Of a DNA stretch of 64,000 nucleotides, positions 1 through 10,946 are shown one piece after another. The notes below the pieces were generated by a model. The model was not told the origin of the DNA and made no database searches. It saw only the letters and a program-made list of their open reading frames with translations. This DNA comes from Mesotaenium endlicherianum (taxonomy: Eukaryota > Streptophyta > Zygnematophyceae > Zygnematales > Mesotaeniaceae). The number at the start of each line of letters is the position of its first letter. Position 1 is the first letter of the stretch. The translations under genes and the position numbers were made by a program. The stretch lies in NCBI GenBank assembly GCA_009602735.1, contig WELA01010671.1, positions 88,061 through 152,060 of the forward strand, in the 5' to 3' direction.

Positions 1-591
1 TCGTCAGTCAAATGAGAGTAAACTAGCATCAATAATGCAAATCAGTAAACTCATACATAAGCAAGGTTAGAAGACAGTGCGTATCAATGGCTTCTCGCCT
101 TGGATTCAGATCTCTCTCAGTAAGCTATACAAGAGAGTTAACCTCGTTTCCGAATGCCGAACTCAAGGGCAATGCCTAGCATATGTACATGGAATGAGTT
201 CACTGTTCAACGGTCAGTGCGATGGCACCGCCTACCCGGGAGTTAACCACGTTGGTAGGACCTCGGTTAACCAAATCCACCGCCATCTCCCCTCATCCCG
301 AATAGCCATCCATCATAGGGATGTCATCTGGCTATTCATCTAGCATATCGCACTTAGATGCATATTAAGGCAGTTCGTTGCTACCGAGTACGGAAGTCAG
401 CTTGCTGTCAAAGAATGTGTCAGCCAGCTGACTTATATGGACTTTCAGCCTGCTGCCTTCGACTGAGTCATTAAACTGATAATTATGTAAAGTCCAGCAG
501 ACTGACTATTAACTAAAGTTCAGCAGGCTGAACTTAATTAACTATTATATTTAAATGAATATTATATCCACTAATATACTGATTCATTACA
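1..591 (-). repeat. Family-A LTR, minus orientation, cut by window edge
   Basis: This is the reverse complement of the family-A LTR. The element-start end (TGTAATGAATC) lies at 591 and the other end runs off the window. It is directly followed by ACAGT at 592-596 and then by family-A pol in plus orientation. Its 5' part carries the same variants as the A1 5' LTR, while its 3' part resembles the A1 3' LTR, so it is probably a recombinant LTR. An antisense frame of 88 codons (77-343) is open here, as in the other copies, but I do not regard it as a gene. Confidence 0.9.
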
Positions 592-694
592 ACAGTTTAC
601 TGGGTGGGCATTTGAGGCAGGCCAAAATTGTTGGCAAACTGACAAAACATTATCGTTGGGATGGATTGCCTCGGGAGGTCTTGAAATATGTTAA
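592..694 (+). pseudogene. Family-A pol fragment (integrase zinc region), host element A0
   Basis: This fragment of 103 bp matches A1 pol at about 16474-16576, the N-terminal HHCC zinc-binding part of integrase. It begins exactly at ACAGT, the apparent target site of A1, and is broken at 694 by a family-B LTR. The same host pol resumes at 9874, with about 520 bp of integrase core (A1 16577-17096) missing between the two pieces. It is a relic, not an expressed gene. Confidence 0.85.
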
Positions 695-1614
695 TGTAAC
701 GTTTCTGCTTTTCAAGAGGATCTTTCCTCGGTATTCAAGGAATATTTAATTGAAGTAGAAAGACAATCTATATACTTGTGCAAATTGACGAATACTTGAA
801 ATAGCGGAAATGAAAACTAACGTAGAATGTGTGCTTGTGAGAGTTGCACTCATAATGACTCTTGCGAGTATTTATACTTGCAAATCGTGAGGCACTGGAG
901 TGCTTCGAGTCACCACCTAGGGCACTGGTTCATGTCCAACGAAAACGGTCGAAGGGGTACGACCCATTTGGCCAAATGCTTGAAACGCACCATTTGGCGG
1001 TTTGAAGACTTTTCGATGATTTCCGAAAAACCGTTTCACGCCAAACGGGCGTTTTCGCGTTCGCGCGACTTTTGAAAAGTCGCGACTGTTCGCGGAGTCA
1101 CGTACACATGCTTTTGTCATGAACCGGGAGTTATAAATAACTGCTTCACCAATCGATTAGGTGTGAACGTTTCAAACGACGAGTCGCGGGTTCGAATTCG
1201 CTCGGATGTAAAGTTGCTTTGCATATTATGTGTCGTTTGACATTTACGACTGTTTCTTTGTATTAACGACTGGTCGTAAATGCGAAATCTAAGACTGTGC
1301 ATTATTCGAAGTAATGACAATCATATCAACTTAATCAGTCCGAGATTTATTGAGTTATCATCTCATAATTAATCAAAGTAACTTTATTAATAATTACGTC
1401 GTACTTTTGCGAAGTAGTCGAGTTACGTTACGACGCTTTTTGCAATAGTATCTCGGTCGTTTCGCCAATCGACCCGGAATTAATCGGCACACGCGTGTGG
1501 CAAATAATTGAATATGATGCAATCATTTGTCAAATAATATGAGAAATAGTATAACGTACTTTAGTTAATTGGGAAAACGTCCCAAATACGCCTAAAATAG
1601 CTCGGATCGTTACA
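695..1614 (-). repeat. Family-B 3' LTR, minus orientation
   Basis: The LTR is 920 bp, with ends TGTAAC and GTTACA in both orientations (a TG...CA LTR). It matches the plus-strand copy at 8904-9873 but has one copy of a 49-bp unit that is duplicated there, which accounts for the length difference. The reverse complement of a purine-rich tract (1615-1631) abuts its element-start end, which identifies it as the 3' LTR. Confidence 0.88.
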
Positions 1615-1631
1615 CTCCTCCCCCCTTAAAA
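1615..1631 (-). other. Polypurine tract of the minus family-B element
   Basis: On the minus strand this is a run of A and G immediately upstream of the LTR start (plus strand CTCCTCCCCCCTTAAAA). It matches the purine tract before the 3' LTR of the plus-strand B copy (8887-8903). This is the usual plus-strand primer position for LTR retrotransposons. Confidence 0.7.
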
Positions 1632-1916
1632 GAACTTAACGTCCTCGTTACGAGTATGTCTTTTAAGTCTAAATCTGTCAATGCTAGTCTTGACTAGCGG
1701 AAAACATTGGTGATCGATTGGAATATGCATCATCACAATGACGGAAAAGAGCGATTAGTTGGCCGCGTCTCTTTTGCGTTTGTTCCATGGTTTACGAAGA
1801 GCGCTTGGTAGCACACCTGCCTCGGCGCAGAGCTCTTGAGCTTGAGCCCATCGTAACCAATATCTTTGAACCAAGTCCTTACAATTAAGGAGGATTTCAT
1901 CCTGAGGTTGATACAT

Positions 1917-4599
1917 TCAACTCCAATTAGAATCGTAATCTAGCCATTTAATCAAAAGCTCCACTCTGGGAGGTTTATGACGGGTATAGCGATGTCCTAA
2001 GACTTCCTCTACATTCCAGGCTTTATCATCATCGTCGAGTTCCAATTTTGGTGCTTGTGGCTGTTAGCGGCCATCAGACCTAAACAATTTTAGTAAACTG
2101 GCATGGAACACAGGATGCGTTCGCCCCATGGATTTAGGCAAATCTAGTCGGTATGCAACAGGTCCAACCTTTGTGATAACAATAAAAGGGCTTACCCAGC
2201 GAGGCAGAAGCTTGCGCTTGCCTGGGTGCTTGAGTTGGAGGTTTTTAGTTTGCAAAAGTACTTCACTGCCAACTTGAAAACTTAACTCAGTCCTCTGCGT
2301 GTCAGCAAACGTTTTCTGCCGATCTCGAGTAGCGGCTAAAGCCAACTTTACATTTTTGTGCACCTCTTGAAGAGGATGGACAAATAGGCGTGCCCTTGGT
2401 ACTCTCTCGGTTGACATCCCCATCTCACCTTGAACGACGTGTGTTAGGGGAGTGTGCGGATGTCGCCCATAATTAAGGAAAAATGGAGTTTTCCTGATAA
2501 GCATTATACACTGCGAACTCTGCAACTGAAAAGAGGGTATCCCAGTTGTCTTGGCGAGGATTCACATAATGCCTAAGGAATTGTTGCAGAACGCGGTTCA
2601 AGCGCTCTGTCTGACCATCGGTCTGAGGATGGAAGCTAGTTGACATCTTAAGGTTCGTGTCAAAATGCGAGCAAACTTCCTGCCAGAAGTGGCTCATAAA
2701 TCTACTGTCACGATCACTTATGATCTCTTTTGGCATGCCATGCAACTTGAACACATGAATGACGAAGAGGCGCGCGATCTCGACGGCATCAAGCGATGGT
2801 TTAGTGGCCACAAAGTGCACCATCTTAGTGAAACGATCCACGATCGTTAACACCCCATTGTGTCCTCTATCGGTGGTAGGCAATTCCACGACAAAGTCGA
2901 GGCTTATGCTTTCCCAAGGAGCACATGCAAGTTCCAATGGTTGCAACTTCCCAGCTGGCAACGTATTGCTCGGTTTATTCCTCTGACATGTTGCACAGTT
3001 GACGATGTACTCGGCATCATCAACCTTAAGGGACAGCCAAATGTACCCTCGGCGCAAAGCGTGTGTGGTCTTAGTAATTCCATGGTGACCAGAGTAAGGA
3101 GAGTCATGGGCTTCTCGTAGTAGCTCATGTTATATTCGGCCTTCTGGGACAGCAATGCGCCCATTGTGCCACCAAAAATCGTCCTCAAACAAGTAGTCTG
3201 AGTGTTCTTTCCTTTTATCCATGTTGTCCATTTTTACGGCTACACCGCTCAAGTCAGTACGCTGGGGATCTAGGAAAAATGGATTTTTGAGATAGCCCTC
3301 ATGAAATAGTTGATGCAGGTCAAGTACTCCCGAGGTTTGCATGCTACCCAAATTGGGTTGGCCCACGTCACCAGGCCGTGCAACGCCAGTCGTCTGGGGG
3401 GGTACAGCAGAATCAAGGGTGGCCTCCCTTGAAACCTGACCATTTTGTCCTTGCAAACTAGCAACAGTCCCCAACATCAAGTGGTGAACGGGAATTTGAC
3501 TTAGAGGGTCCGCAACATTATTGCGACCAAGGTGATACGCCCAGTTAAAGTGGAATCGTTGCAAGAACTCGGACCATCTCGTCTGGCGCCTCGATAGCGT
3601 TGGCTGTATTTGAAAGAAGGTATTTGGACAATGATCCGTAACCACTGTCAAACCCTTGCAGCCTTCCAAATAACATCGCCAAGTCTTTCAAGCGTATATG
3701 ACTGCCCAGAGCTCCTGCTCTGTCGTGGAGTAATTTTGTTCGGCAGGTGTCAGCTTTCGACTCTCAAAACTGATGGGCTTGCCTGCCTGCAGCAGAATAG
3801 CCCCTATTACAACACCAGACGCATCGGCGACTACCTTGTAAGGCAAGTCGGGATAGGCTAATGAAAGAAGTGGCGCATTAGTGAGTGCATACTTAACGCG
3901 CTCAAACGCATGTTGCATATTCTCATTCCAAATGAACGGCTTATCTTTCCTTGTCAGAGCAATGAGTGGCGCGGCCATCACTGAATAACCTTGCATAAAC
4001 TTACGAAAGTAGTTAGCAAACCCAAATAATGAACGTACAAGTATGTACATCTTTTGGGACAGGTTAGTCAGCGACGCACGCAATCTTGGCTGGGTCAGGG
4101 CGCACCCCTTTTGAACCCACTATATGTCCGAGGTACAACAGTTCATCCTTCAGGAAGGAATATTTATTGAGCTTAGCATACAGCTGTTGCTCACGAAGGA
4201 TTTGCAACCCCAATTCAAGGTGCTTGTAATGCTCGTCCTTGTTCTTTGAATAGACCAGGATACTGTCGAGATAAACCTGGACAAATTTCCCTAAGTACGG
4301 TGGAAACAAATCGTTCATCGTGCTTTGAAATGTCGCGGCTGCATTGGTAAGTCCAAAACTTAGAACTTTGTATTGGAAATGCCCAATAGGCGTTCGAAAC
4401 GCTGTCTTGGGTACATCCTCTGGTGTGATTCGTATCTGATGATAGCCTTGGGCTAAATCAAGCGAGGAGAATACGCATGCTTCCTTCAGCGAATCAAACA
4501 AGTCTTCAATGCGAGGTAACGAATAGCGGTTCTTGACCGTTTTGTTGTTCAAAGCACGTTAATCAATGCACATTTTGAGCGTCCCATCTTTATTTTTCC
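1917..4599 (-). pseudogene. Family-B pol relic: RT, RNase H, integrase, chromodomain
   Basis: In coding order on the minus strand: RT palm (4552-4064, with SSLDLAQGYHQIRI and SFGLTNAAATF), RNase H (4083-3688, with VVADASGVVIGAILLQ, ending in 3669-3130), the integrase zinc region (INCATCQRNK type), the integrase core (3057-2473, with ISDRDSRF and [15 protein letters not shown]), the integrase C-terminal domain (2525-2064) and a chromodomain (about 2060-1917, with NVEEVLGHRYTR and LLIKWLDYDS). The catalytic YxDD box reads YLDS and the frame is broken several times, including a stop at about 2063 between integrase and chromodomain. It encoded the replication polyprotein and is now non-functional. 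It is more complete than the plus copy, which has lost RNase H. Confidence 0.85.
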
Positions 4600-4824
4600 C
4601 TAGGTGGTGACACGAAGCACTCCAGTGCCTCACGTCGTGCAGATAAAAATACCCGCAGAGTCATTGTGAGTGCAACTCTCACGAGCACACATTCTACGTT
4701 TGTTTTCATTTTTGCTTTCTCGAGGATTTGTCAAATTGCACAAATACATAGATTTTCTTTCCACTTCATTTGAATATTCCTTGAATACCGAGGAAAGATC
4801 CTCTCAAAAAGTAGAAACGTTACA
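4600..4824 (+). repeat. Family-B 5' LTR, 3' remnant only
   Basis: This segment matches 9647-9873, the last part of the complete LTR, and ends GTTACA right before the primer site. The upstream three quarters of the LTR is missing. The left border joins reverse-oriented RT sequence with almost no shared bases. Confidence 0.85.
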
Positions 4825-4825
4825 T

Positions 4826-4838
4826 TGGTATCGGAGCC
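4826..4838 (+). other. Primer binding site, tRNA-iMet type (family B)
   Basis: TGGTATCGGAGCC lies two bases after the LTR end. It resembles the initiator-methionine tRNA complement TGGTATCAGAGC common in plant LTR retrotransposons. It marks the start of minus-strand synthesis and supports the LTR boundary at 4824. Confidence 0.8.
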
Positions 4839-5560
4839 GATCTCGGTCTCTCTAAGGAAAATTTTTGTACGTTTCAGTCCCTGAAGTAAAATCTGTTGGA
4901 TTTTCTGCCGGATTTTGTCGTCAAATCTAACCGATTTTCTTGATTCTGTACAGATTTGTTTTCGATTCGCCATGGCTTGCGGACGTCGGATCAAAATCAT
5001 CTACCTCGACGTCGATTCACCCCGCCGGCCTCGCGTGTCGCCTCGGCGCCGACTCGGCCGTCGCCGACTTACTCGTCAATGGCTCCGCACGGCTTGCAGC
5101 GGTCGTCGCCCGTCGATCTTCGCTCCTAAGAAATCCTTTCGGCAGAGCGATCATCTCCCACACCTCCCACCCCTTCCGAGCCTCGGAACAACCAACCCGA
5201 ACCTGCCCGCTCTCGCTCTCCATGTGGCGGGACACCGTCACCTTGTGCGTTTTGTGAACGACCTGATGTCATCGACTCCTTGCCGTTTTCTGAAAATGAG
5301 CACTATTATCACATGTGGAATGATTATGGGCTCTGGATGGAATTGCGGGATCAACCTACCCTAGAGGACTATCAAAGTGTGTATAGTCCTTGTTTCCGCA
5401 ATCGCTTGGGTTTTGTTTGTCCTCCCATGCCCGTTTGTGGATACACGACATATCGTGGGTATGTTGATTATATGTGGTCTAACCACCGTGTTAGTCTTTC
5501 CGAGCATCTCTTTGACAGGGATTTGCACCGCGATCGGCTAGGCGACCATTATTGAGGTCA
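4839..5560 (+). pseudogene. Family-B region in gag position, unrecognised
   Basis: Only about 800 bp separates the primer site from the protease, too short for a normal gag. I see no gag matrix or capsid signature and no CCHC zinc knuckle. Two unrelated stretches are open: an Arg/Pro-rich frame at 4915-5364 and a frame rich in aromatic residues at 5280-5555 (91 codons, from MPFSENEHYY). The second resembles a real protein fragment more than random translation, but I do not recognise it. Gag appears deleted, or replaced by something else, so the copy would depend on gag from other elements. Confidence 0.4.
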
Positions 5561-5628
5561 GTGCATCAATGTGAGGGTCGATTATATTTGCTGTCCTTAT
5601 TTGTAAGAAAATAGCTATTAGTTAGCTA

Positions 5629-7479
5629 TTGGCAACACGACTCAGTGAGCAGGAAATTCTAGGTGTTTTTGCGCATGCACCAAAGGTTCTTGTTCACTTG
5701 GGCATACCTAATATAAATATACTTCGAAACGAATATATTTGTATGCAAATGTTGAGCTTTGTTGAGTTCTTGGAACTCAAGTGCATCCATGATACCATGT
5801 TCTTGCACTTTCAGCCGCATGATTTTAACCTTGCCAAGTGTTACGCACACTTATCTCGCTTACAAAAAATGCACCAGTGTCGTGCACCAATTTATACTGC
5901 CGCATTTACACATCAACGCGCGCATTCTCACCCGATAACTCAATTTCCCGTGCGGATAGCAATGCAAAATGGGATTTTGGTAAAGGACCTCCATATTTCC
6001 CACATTCCTCTCAAGGCGAGGACATTGCTAGTGATGCATAATGCTTCTTTGGAGTTAAGTATAACATTTGAAACGAAATTCTCAGGCAAATCACGCTTTA
6101 CAGTCATTGATTCAGGCGCATCAGTGAGCTTCATTAGTGCTCGTTTTGCACAAGGGATGAAGTTGCTTCCAATACTCAAGGACGAGATCCTTTGCCTCGG
6201 CGATGGCTCGTTAGCTTGTATTTTTTGAAGGATTAAATTACCGCTCAGCGTGCAGTCCTTTCATGGGCATGTACAGTTCTACGTCACTAAATTGCCACAT
6301 GAAATCGACGCAGTTTTGGGAAACAATTGGCCTACGCAAACAACTGCATTGCTTGACTTCAATCAAAAGACATGCATTGTACGCAAAGGGACCAGGAAGA
6401 TCACTCTTCAGTCCCTTAAGCCCGATATGGCCTTGGAAAGTCCTTTGAAGACTCTTCTATTGTCCATAAAGCAAGCTCGACGTTTGGCAAAACAAAGTCA
6501 AAATGTTTTCTATGGATTACTAAGACCCGATTCCCCAGCAACTTCCACTACACTTTTTTCGGAAGAGCCGATGTTAGACGTTACTGGTCATGAGGACACA
6601 CTCAGAGCTGAACTTTTTGCTCTTTTGCAAAAGTACAAGTTAGTGTTTCCAAGTGAAATACCAGCCGGGCTTCCGCCTGATAGGGGTATTGGACATACAA
6701 TCCTTCTCATTTCCGATTTTCAACCGACTTGGCGACCAATTTATCGCCTAAGCTCGTTGGAGATGAATGAAATGAAGGACCAAATTAGTGACTTGCTAGA
6801 GAAAGGATGGATTGAGCCGAGCTCTTCTCCATTTGGGGCGCCCATCCTATTTGTTCAAAAGAAAGATGGGACGCTTAGAATGTGCATTGATTATTGTGCG
6901 TTGAACAACATAACGGTCAAAAACCGCTATTCGTTGCCTCGCATTGATAATTTGTTTGATCCGTTGCGGGGGGCATGCGTGTTCTCCTCGCTTGATTTCG
7001 CCCAAGGCTATCATCAAATTCGAATCACACCAGAGGATGTCCCCAAAACAGCGTTTCGTACGCGTATTGGGCACTTCCAATACAAAGTCCTAGGTTTTGG
7101 ACTTACCAATGCACCAGCGACATTCCAAAGTAAAATGAACGATCTGTTTAGACCTTACTTGGGGAAATTTGTCCAGGTTTACCTCCACAATATCCTCGTC
7201 TATTCAAAGAACAGGGACGAGCATCACAAGCACCTCGAGTTGGTGTTGCAAACCCTTCGTGAGCAACAGCTGTATGCTAAGCTAAAGAAATGTTCCTTCC
7301 TAAAGGATGAACTTTTGCACCTCGGACACATAGTGAATTTGAGAGGGGTGCGCCCTGACCCAGCCAAGATAGCGTGCGTCGCTAACTTGCCTGTCTTGGA
7401 AGATGTACATACTGTACGTTCATTCCTTGGGTTGCTAACTACTTTCGTAAGTTTACGCAAGGTCATTTATTTGGGATGA
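5629..7479 (+). pseudogene. Family-B protease and reverse transcriptase, degraded
   Basis: A frame at 5629-6228 ends in a retropepsin-like segment with VIDSGASVSFIS. After stops at about 6226-6250 the same frame continues to 7479 as RT: PSSSPFGAPILFVQKKDGT, RMCIDYCALNNITVKNRYS, SSLDFAQGYHQIRI and [11 protein letters not shown]. The YxDD catalytic box reads YLHN, so two essential aspartates are lost and polymerase activity is not expected. After the RT the sequence shows two joins (about 7459 and 7490) that drop RNase H and the start of integrase, compared with the minus-strand B copy. Confidence 0.85.
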
Positions 7480-7489
7480 GAATATTTGG

Positions 7490-8608
7490 CCGTCCCTCAA
7501 GGTTGATGTTGTCGAGTACATCATCAACTGCGCAACATGTCAGAGGAATAAGCCGAGCAATACGTTGCCAGCTGGGAAGTTGCAACCATTGGAACTTGCA
7601 TGTGCTCCTTGGGAAAGCATAAGCCTCGACTTTGCGTGGAATTGCCTACCACCGATAGAGGACACAATGGGGTGTTAACGATCGTGGATCGTTTCACTAA
7701 GATGGTGCACTTTGTGGCCACTAAACCATCGCTTGATGCCGTCGAGACTGCGCGTCTCTTCATGGATCATGTGTTCAAGTTGCATGGCATGCCGAAAGAA
7801 ATCATAAGTGATCGTGACAGTAGATTTACGAGCCACTTCTGGCAGGAAGTTTGCTCGAATTTTGGCACGAAGCTTAAGATGTCCACTAGCTTCCTCCCTC
7901 AGACCGATGGTCAGACAGAACGACTGAACCGCGTTCTGCAACAGTTCCTTAGGCATTATGTGAATCCTCGCCAAGACAACTGGAACACCCTCCTTTCAGT
8001 TGCAGAGATTACAGTAAATAATGCTCATCAGGAAAGTGTTAAGGAAACGCCGTTTCTTCTTGATTAAGGGAGACATACGCACACTCCTCTCACGCGTACG
8101 GTTCTTGGTGAGGCGGGGATGTCAACCATGAGAGTGCCAAGTGCACGCCTATTTGTCCATCCTCTTCAAGAGGTGCACAAGAACACGAAGCTGGCTTTAG
8201 CCGCTGGTTGAGATCGACAAAAAACGTTTGCTGATACGCACAGGACTGAGTTAAGTTTTCAAGTTGGCAATAAAGTACTTTTGCAAACTAAAAACCTTCA
8301 ACTCAAGCTCCCAGGAAAGGGGCAAGCTTCTGCCTCGTTGGGTAGGCCCTTTTATCGTTATTGCAAAGGTTGGACCTGTTGCATACCGATTGTCTAAATC
8401 CATGGGGCGAACGCACCCTGTGTTCCATGTCAGTTTACGAAAGCTGGTTAGGTCTGATGGCCGCTATCAGCCGCAAGCACCAGAATTGGAACTTGTCGAT
8501 GATGATAAGGCCTGGGATGTAGAGGAGGTCTTAGGACACCGCTACACTCGTTATAAGCCTCCACGCGTGGAATTTTTGATCAAATTGCTTGATTACGATT
8601 CCAGTTGA
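7490..8608 (+). pseudogene. Family-B integrase and chromodomain, degraded
   Basis: Integrase starts in the zinc region (INCATCQRNKPSN at about 7525), then the core (7600-8067) with VDRFTKMVHFVA, ISDRDSRFTSHFW and [15 protein letters not shown] (D, D and E visible). Stops and shifts between 8067 and 8264 interrupt it. The C-terminal part at 8264-8608 ends in a short chromodomain (WDVEEVLGHRYTRY, FLIKLLDYDS). Chromodomains direct chromovirus integration to heterochromatin. This copy is inactive because of frame breaks. Confidence 0.82.
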
Positions 8609-8886
8609 AACTCGTACGAACCTCAGGACAAAATCCTACTTAATTGCAAGGACCTGGTTCAACAGTACTGGTTACGATGGGCTTCTGCTCAGAAGCTCTG
8701 CGCCGAGACAAGTGTGCTACCAAGCGCTCTTTGAAACCCATGGAACAAACGCAAAAGAGACGCGCGCTCTTTTCCATCACTATGATGATGCATAGTCCAA
8801 TCGCTCACCAGTGTTTTCCGCTAGTCAAGGCTAGTATTGACACATTGAGACTTCAAAGACATACGCTTAACGAGAACGTTAAGTTC

Positions 8887-8903
8887 TTTCAAGGGGAGAG
8901 GAG
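8887..8903 (+). other. Polypurine tract of family-B plus element
   Basis: A purine-rich run (AAGGGGAGAGGAG and a few flanking bases) directly precedes the 3' LTR start at 8904. It is the expected plus-strand primer and matches the tract in the minus-strand copy. Confidence 0.7.
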
Positions 8904-9873
8904 TGTAACAATCTGAGCTTTTTAGGCGTATTTGGGACGTTTTCCAAATCACCTAAAATACGTTATACTATATATCATACATTATTTGATAAACGATTGC
9001 GTCACATTGAATTATTTGCCACACGCGTGTGCCGATCAATTTCCGGTTGATTGGCAAAACGACCGAGATACTATTGCAAAAAGCGTCGTAACATAATTTG
9101 ACTACTTCGCAAAAGTACGACATAATTATTCATAAAGTTACTTTTATTAATTATGAGATGATAACTTCATTAATCATATTTTGATTAAGTTATCCTGATT
9201 GTCATTATTTTGGATAATGCACAGTCACAGATTTTGGATTTACGACCAGTCGTTAATACGAACAAACAGTCGTAAAGGTCTATTGGATTTACAACCAGTC
9301 GTTAATACGAACAAACAGTCGTACAAGTCTAACGACACATAATATGCAAAGCGACTTTGGATCCGAGCAGATTCAGACCCGCGACCCGTCGTTTGAAAAG
9401 TTCACACCTAATCGTTTGGCGAAGTAGTTTTTCTAACTACCGATTCATGACGAAAAGCATGTGTTCGTGACTCCGCGAACAGTCGCGACTTTTCAGAAAG
9501 TTGCGAGAACGCGAAAACGCCCGTTTGGCGCGAAACGGTTTTTTCGGAACTCGTCGAAAAGTCTCCAAACGGCCAAACGGCGCGTTTCGAGTATTCAGCC
9601 GAAATGGGTCGTACCCCTTCGCCTGTTTTCGTTAACATGAACCAATGCCCTAGGTGGTGACTTGAAGCACTCCAGTGCCTCACGGCGTGCAGGTATAAAT
9701 ACCTGCAAAGTCATTGTGAGTGCAACTCTCACAAGCACACATTTTACGTTAGTTTACATTTCGCTTTCTCGAGGATTTGTCAATTAGCACAAGTAAATAG
9801 ATTTTTCTTCCACTTCATTTAAATAATCCTTAAATATTGAGGAAAGATCCTCTCGAGAAGCAGAAACGTTACA
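8904..9873 (+). repeat. Family-B 3' LTR
   Basis: This LTR is 970 bp, starting TGTAACAATC and ending GTTACA. It carries a tandem 49-bp duplication at 9234-9331 that is absent from the 695-1614 copy. The sequence after it is family-A pol of the host element. Confidence 0.88.
9234..9331 (+). repeat. 49-bp tandem duplication in family-B LTR
   Basis: Two head-to-tail units (9234-9282 and 9283-9331) start TTGGATTTAC and end GTCTA, with few differences. Each holds ACCAGTCGTTAATACGA and AACAGTCGTA. The related LTR at 695-1614 has one unit. Confidence 0.85.
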
Positions 9874-10550
9874 AAGACTCCTTTTGAACTCAGTCTGGGT
9901 AGAGTCCCTAAGTCTCCTTCAGATGTGCTAGGGGAGTCTTTAACTCACCTTGAGGGCATTGACAACCCGGTGTCTCTCCAGTTAACTCAGGAGTTTGCTG
10001 ACACTCAGTCAGAAGTCCAACACAATTCTCACAAAGCCCAAGATAATCAACAAAATACGCTTATCAACACTGTCGAGAACCGACATTTTCAAAGGGCGAT
10101 TTGGTCAAACTGCATTCTCAACACCTGTACCTGCCTGGTGTGGTCAAGTAAAAGCTTGGTCCAATCTGGGTTGGTCCATATTCGGTGGTGCGCCGTGTCG
10201 GTCAAAATGCTTACAAACTGAACATGTCAGCGGAATACAAGGGTCACCCAGTCTTTAATGTCTCCTTCCTGGAACCATGCATCAAAGGTGACACATTGTT
10301 CACAGGTCGGTTACCTGTCCAACCGGGACCGGTCCCCGTTGTCAGGGATGGTGACCCTGAGGAATATGAGGTCGATGAGATTTTAACGCTCGCTCTGTTC
10401 GTTGATCATCTAAATATGTCATGAAATACCTGGTCAGATGGAAGGGGCATGATGCCTCTGGGGATACTTGGGAATTGAAGGACCATTTAACCAATGCCAA
10501 TGGGGCGTTGAAACTGTTCCACCTTCGGGCGGCTGGGGCACTTCCCTAGC
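9874..10550 (+). pseudogene. Family-A pol 3' part (host A0): integrase end and chromodomain
   Basis: This resumes the A0 pol interrupted at 694 and corresponds to A1 17097-17774. It encodes the end of integrase ([19 protein letters not shown]-like, [19 protein letters not shown]) and the chromodomain region (EEYEVDEIL, then a broken frame where A1 has the [16 protein letters not shown] block). Several indels and stops interrupt it. The A0 ORF3 follows after about 400 bp, as in A1. Confidence 0.82.
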
Positions 10551-10836
10551 TGTCATTTCAGTTGACATGGGACGGTGACCAGGAGGTCCTGTCTCTATTT
10601 AAGTTGGAGGGGAAATGTGCCAGTAAATGACAGGTAGTGTGCAAGAAAGGGACAGTTATTGACAGTGAAGTGTCAACATAGTGACAGATGTAACAGCCCG
10701 GCCCACATTAATAGTCGACGGAATAAGAAAAGGGACCAACACATCAACAAATCACTTAACTCACCCTGCACACACATTCATTCGCTTATTCACATCGCAC
10801 TGCAACTCCGTTAACTCCTAGTAACCACCCTGTGAG

Positions 10837-10945
10837 GTAAACAGGAACAAACTCACCATAATAATACAAAGTTACTTCTCTTTCTGCAACTCTTGTGACA
10901 AAGATCGAGATCCTACTAATTTGTGCCCTGGTGTAACATGTGTAG
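10837..10945 (+). other. Predicted intron before ORF3 (host A0)
   Basis: The donor is GAG|GTAAAC at 10837, the branch-like TACTAAT is at 10914-10920 and the acceptor TGTGTAG ends at 10945. The ORF3 ATG follows at 10947. Every element has its counterpart in A1 (17938-18040). This is a prediction from consensus sites only. Confidence 0.5.
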
Positions 10946-10946
10946 G

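Larger units (their letters stand above)
695..4599 (-). mobile_element. Family-B Ty3/gypsy chromovirus, minus, 5'-truncated
   Basis: The element reads on the minus strand: RT from the truncation at about 4599, RNase H, integrase, chromodomain, polypurine tract (reverse of 1615-1631) and 3' LTR (1614 down to 695). The gag, protease and 5' LTR are absent. At 4599/4600 it abuts, head to head, an LTR fragment of a plus-strand family-B copy. The pol frames are broken. It lies inside the host element A0. Confidence 0.88.
4600..9873 (+). mobile_element. Family-B Ty3/gypsy chromovirus, plus, 5' LTR truncated
   Basis: Layout: 5' LTR remnant (4600-4824), primer site (4826-4838), unassigned leader or gag-position region, protease and RT (5629-7479), a deletion that removes RNase H, integrase and chromodomain (7490-8608), polypurine tract (8887-8903) and 3' LTR (8904-9873). 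The missing first ~740 bp of the 5' LTR and the head-to-head junction with the minus copy at 4599/4600 point to a rearrangement between two B copies. The right flank is host A0 pol at 9874. No matching target duplication is visible. Confidence 0.88.

Noticed and set aside
77-343. 88-codon open frame repeated in every family-A LTR
   Set aside because: It lies antisense within the LTR, has no known domain, and its conservation is explained by high LTR identity. Kept only as a finding about the conserved block.
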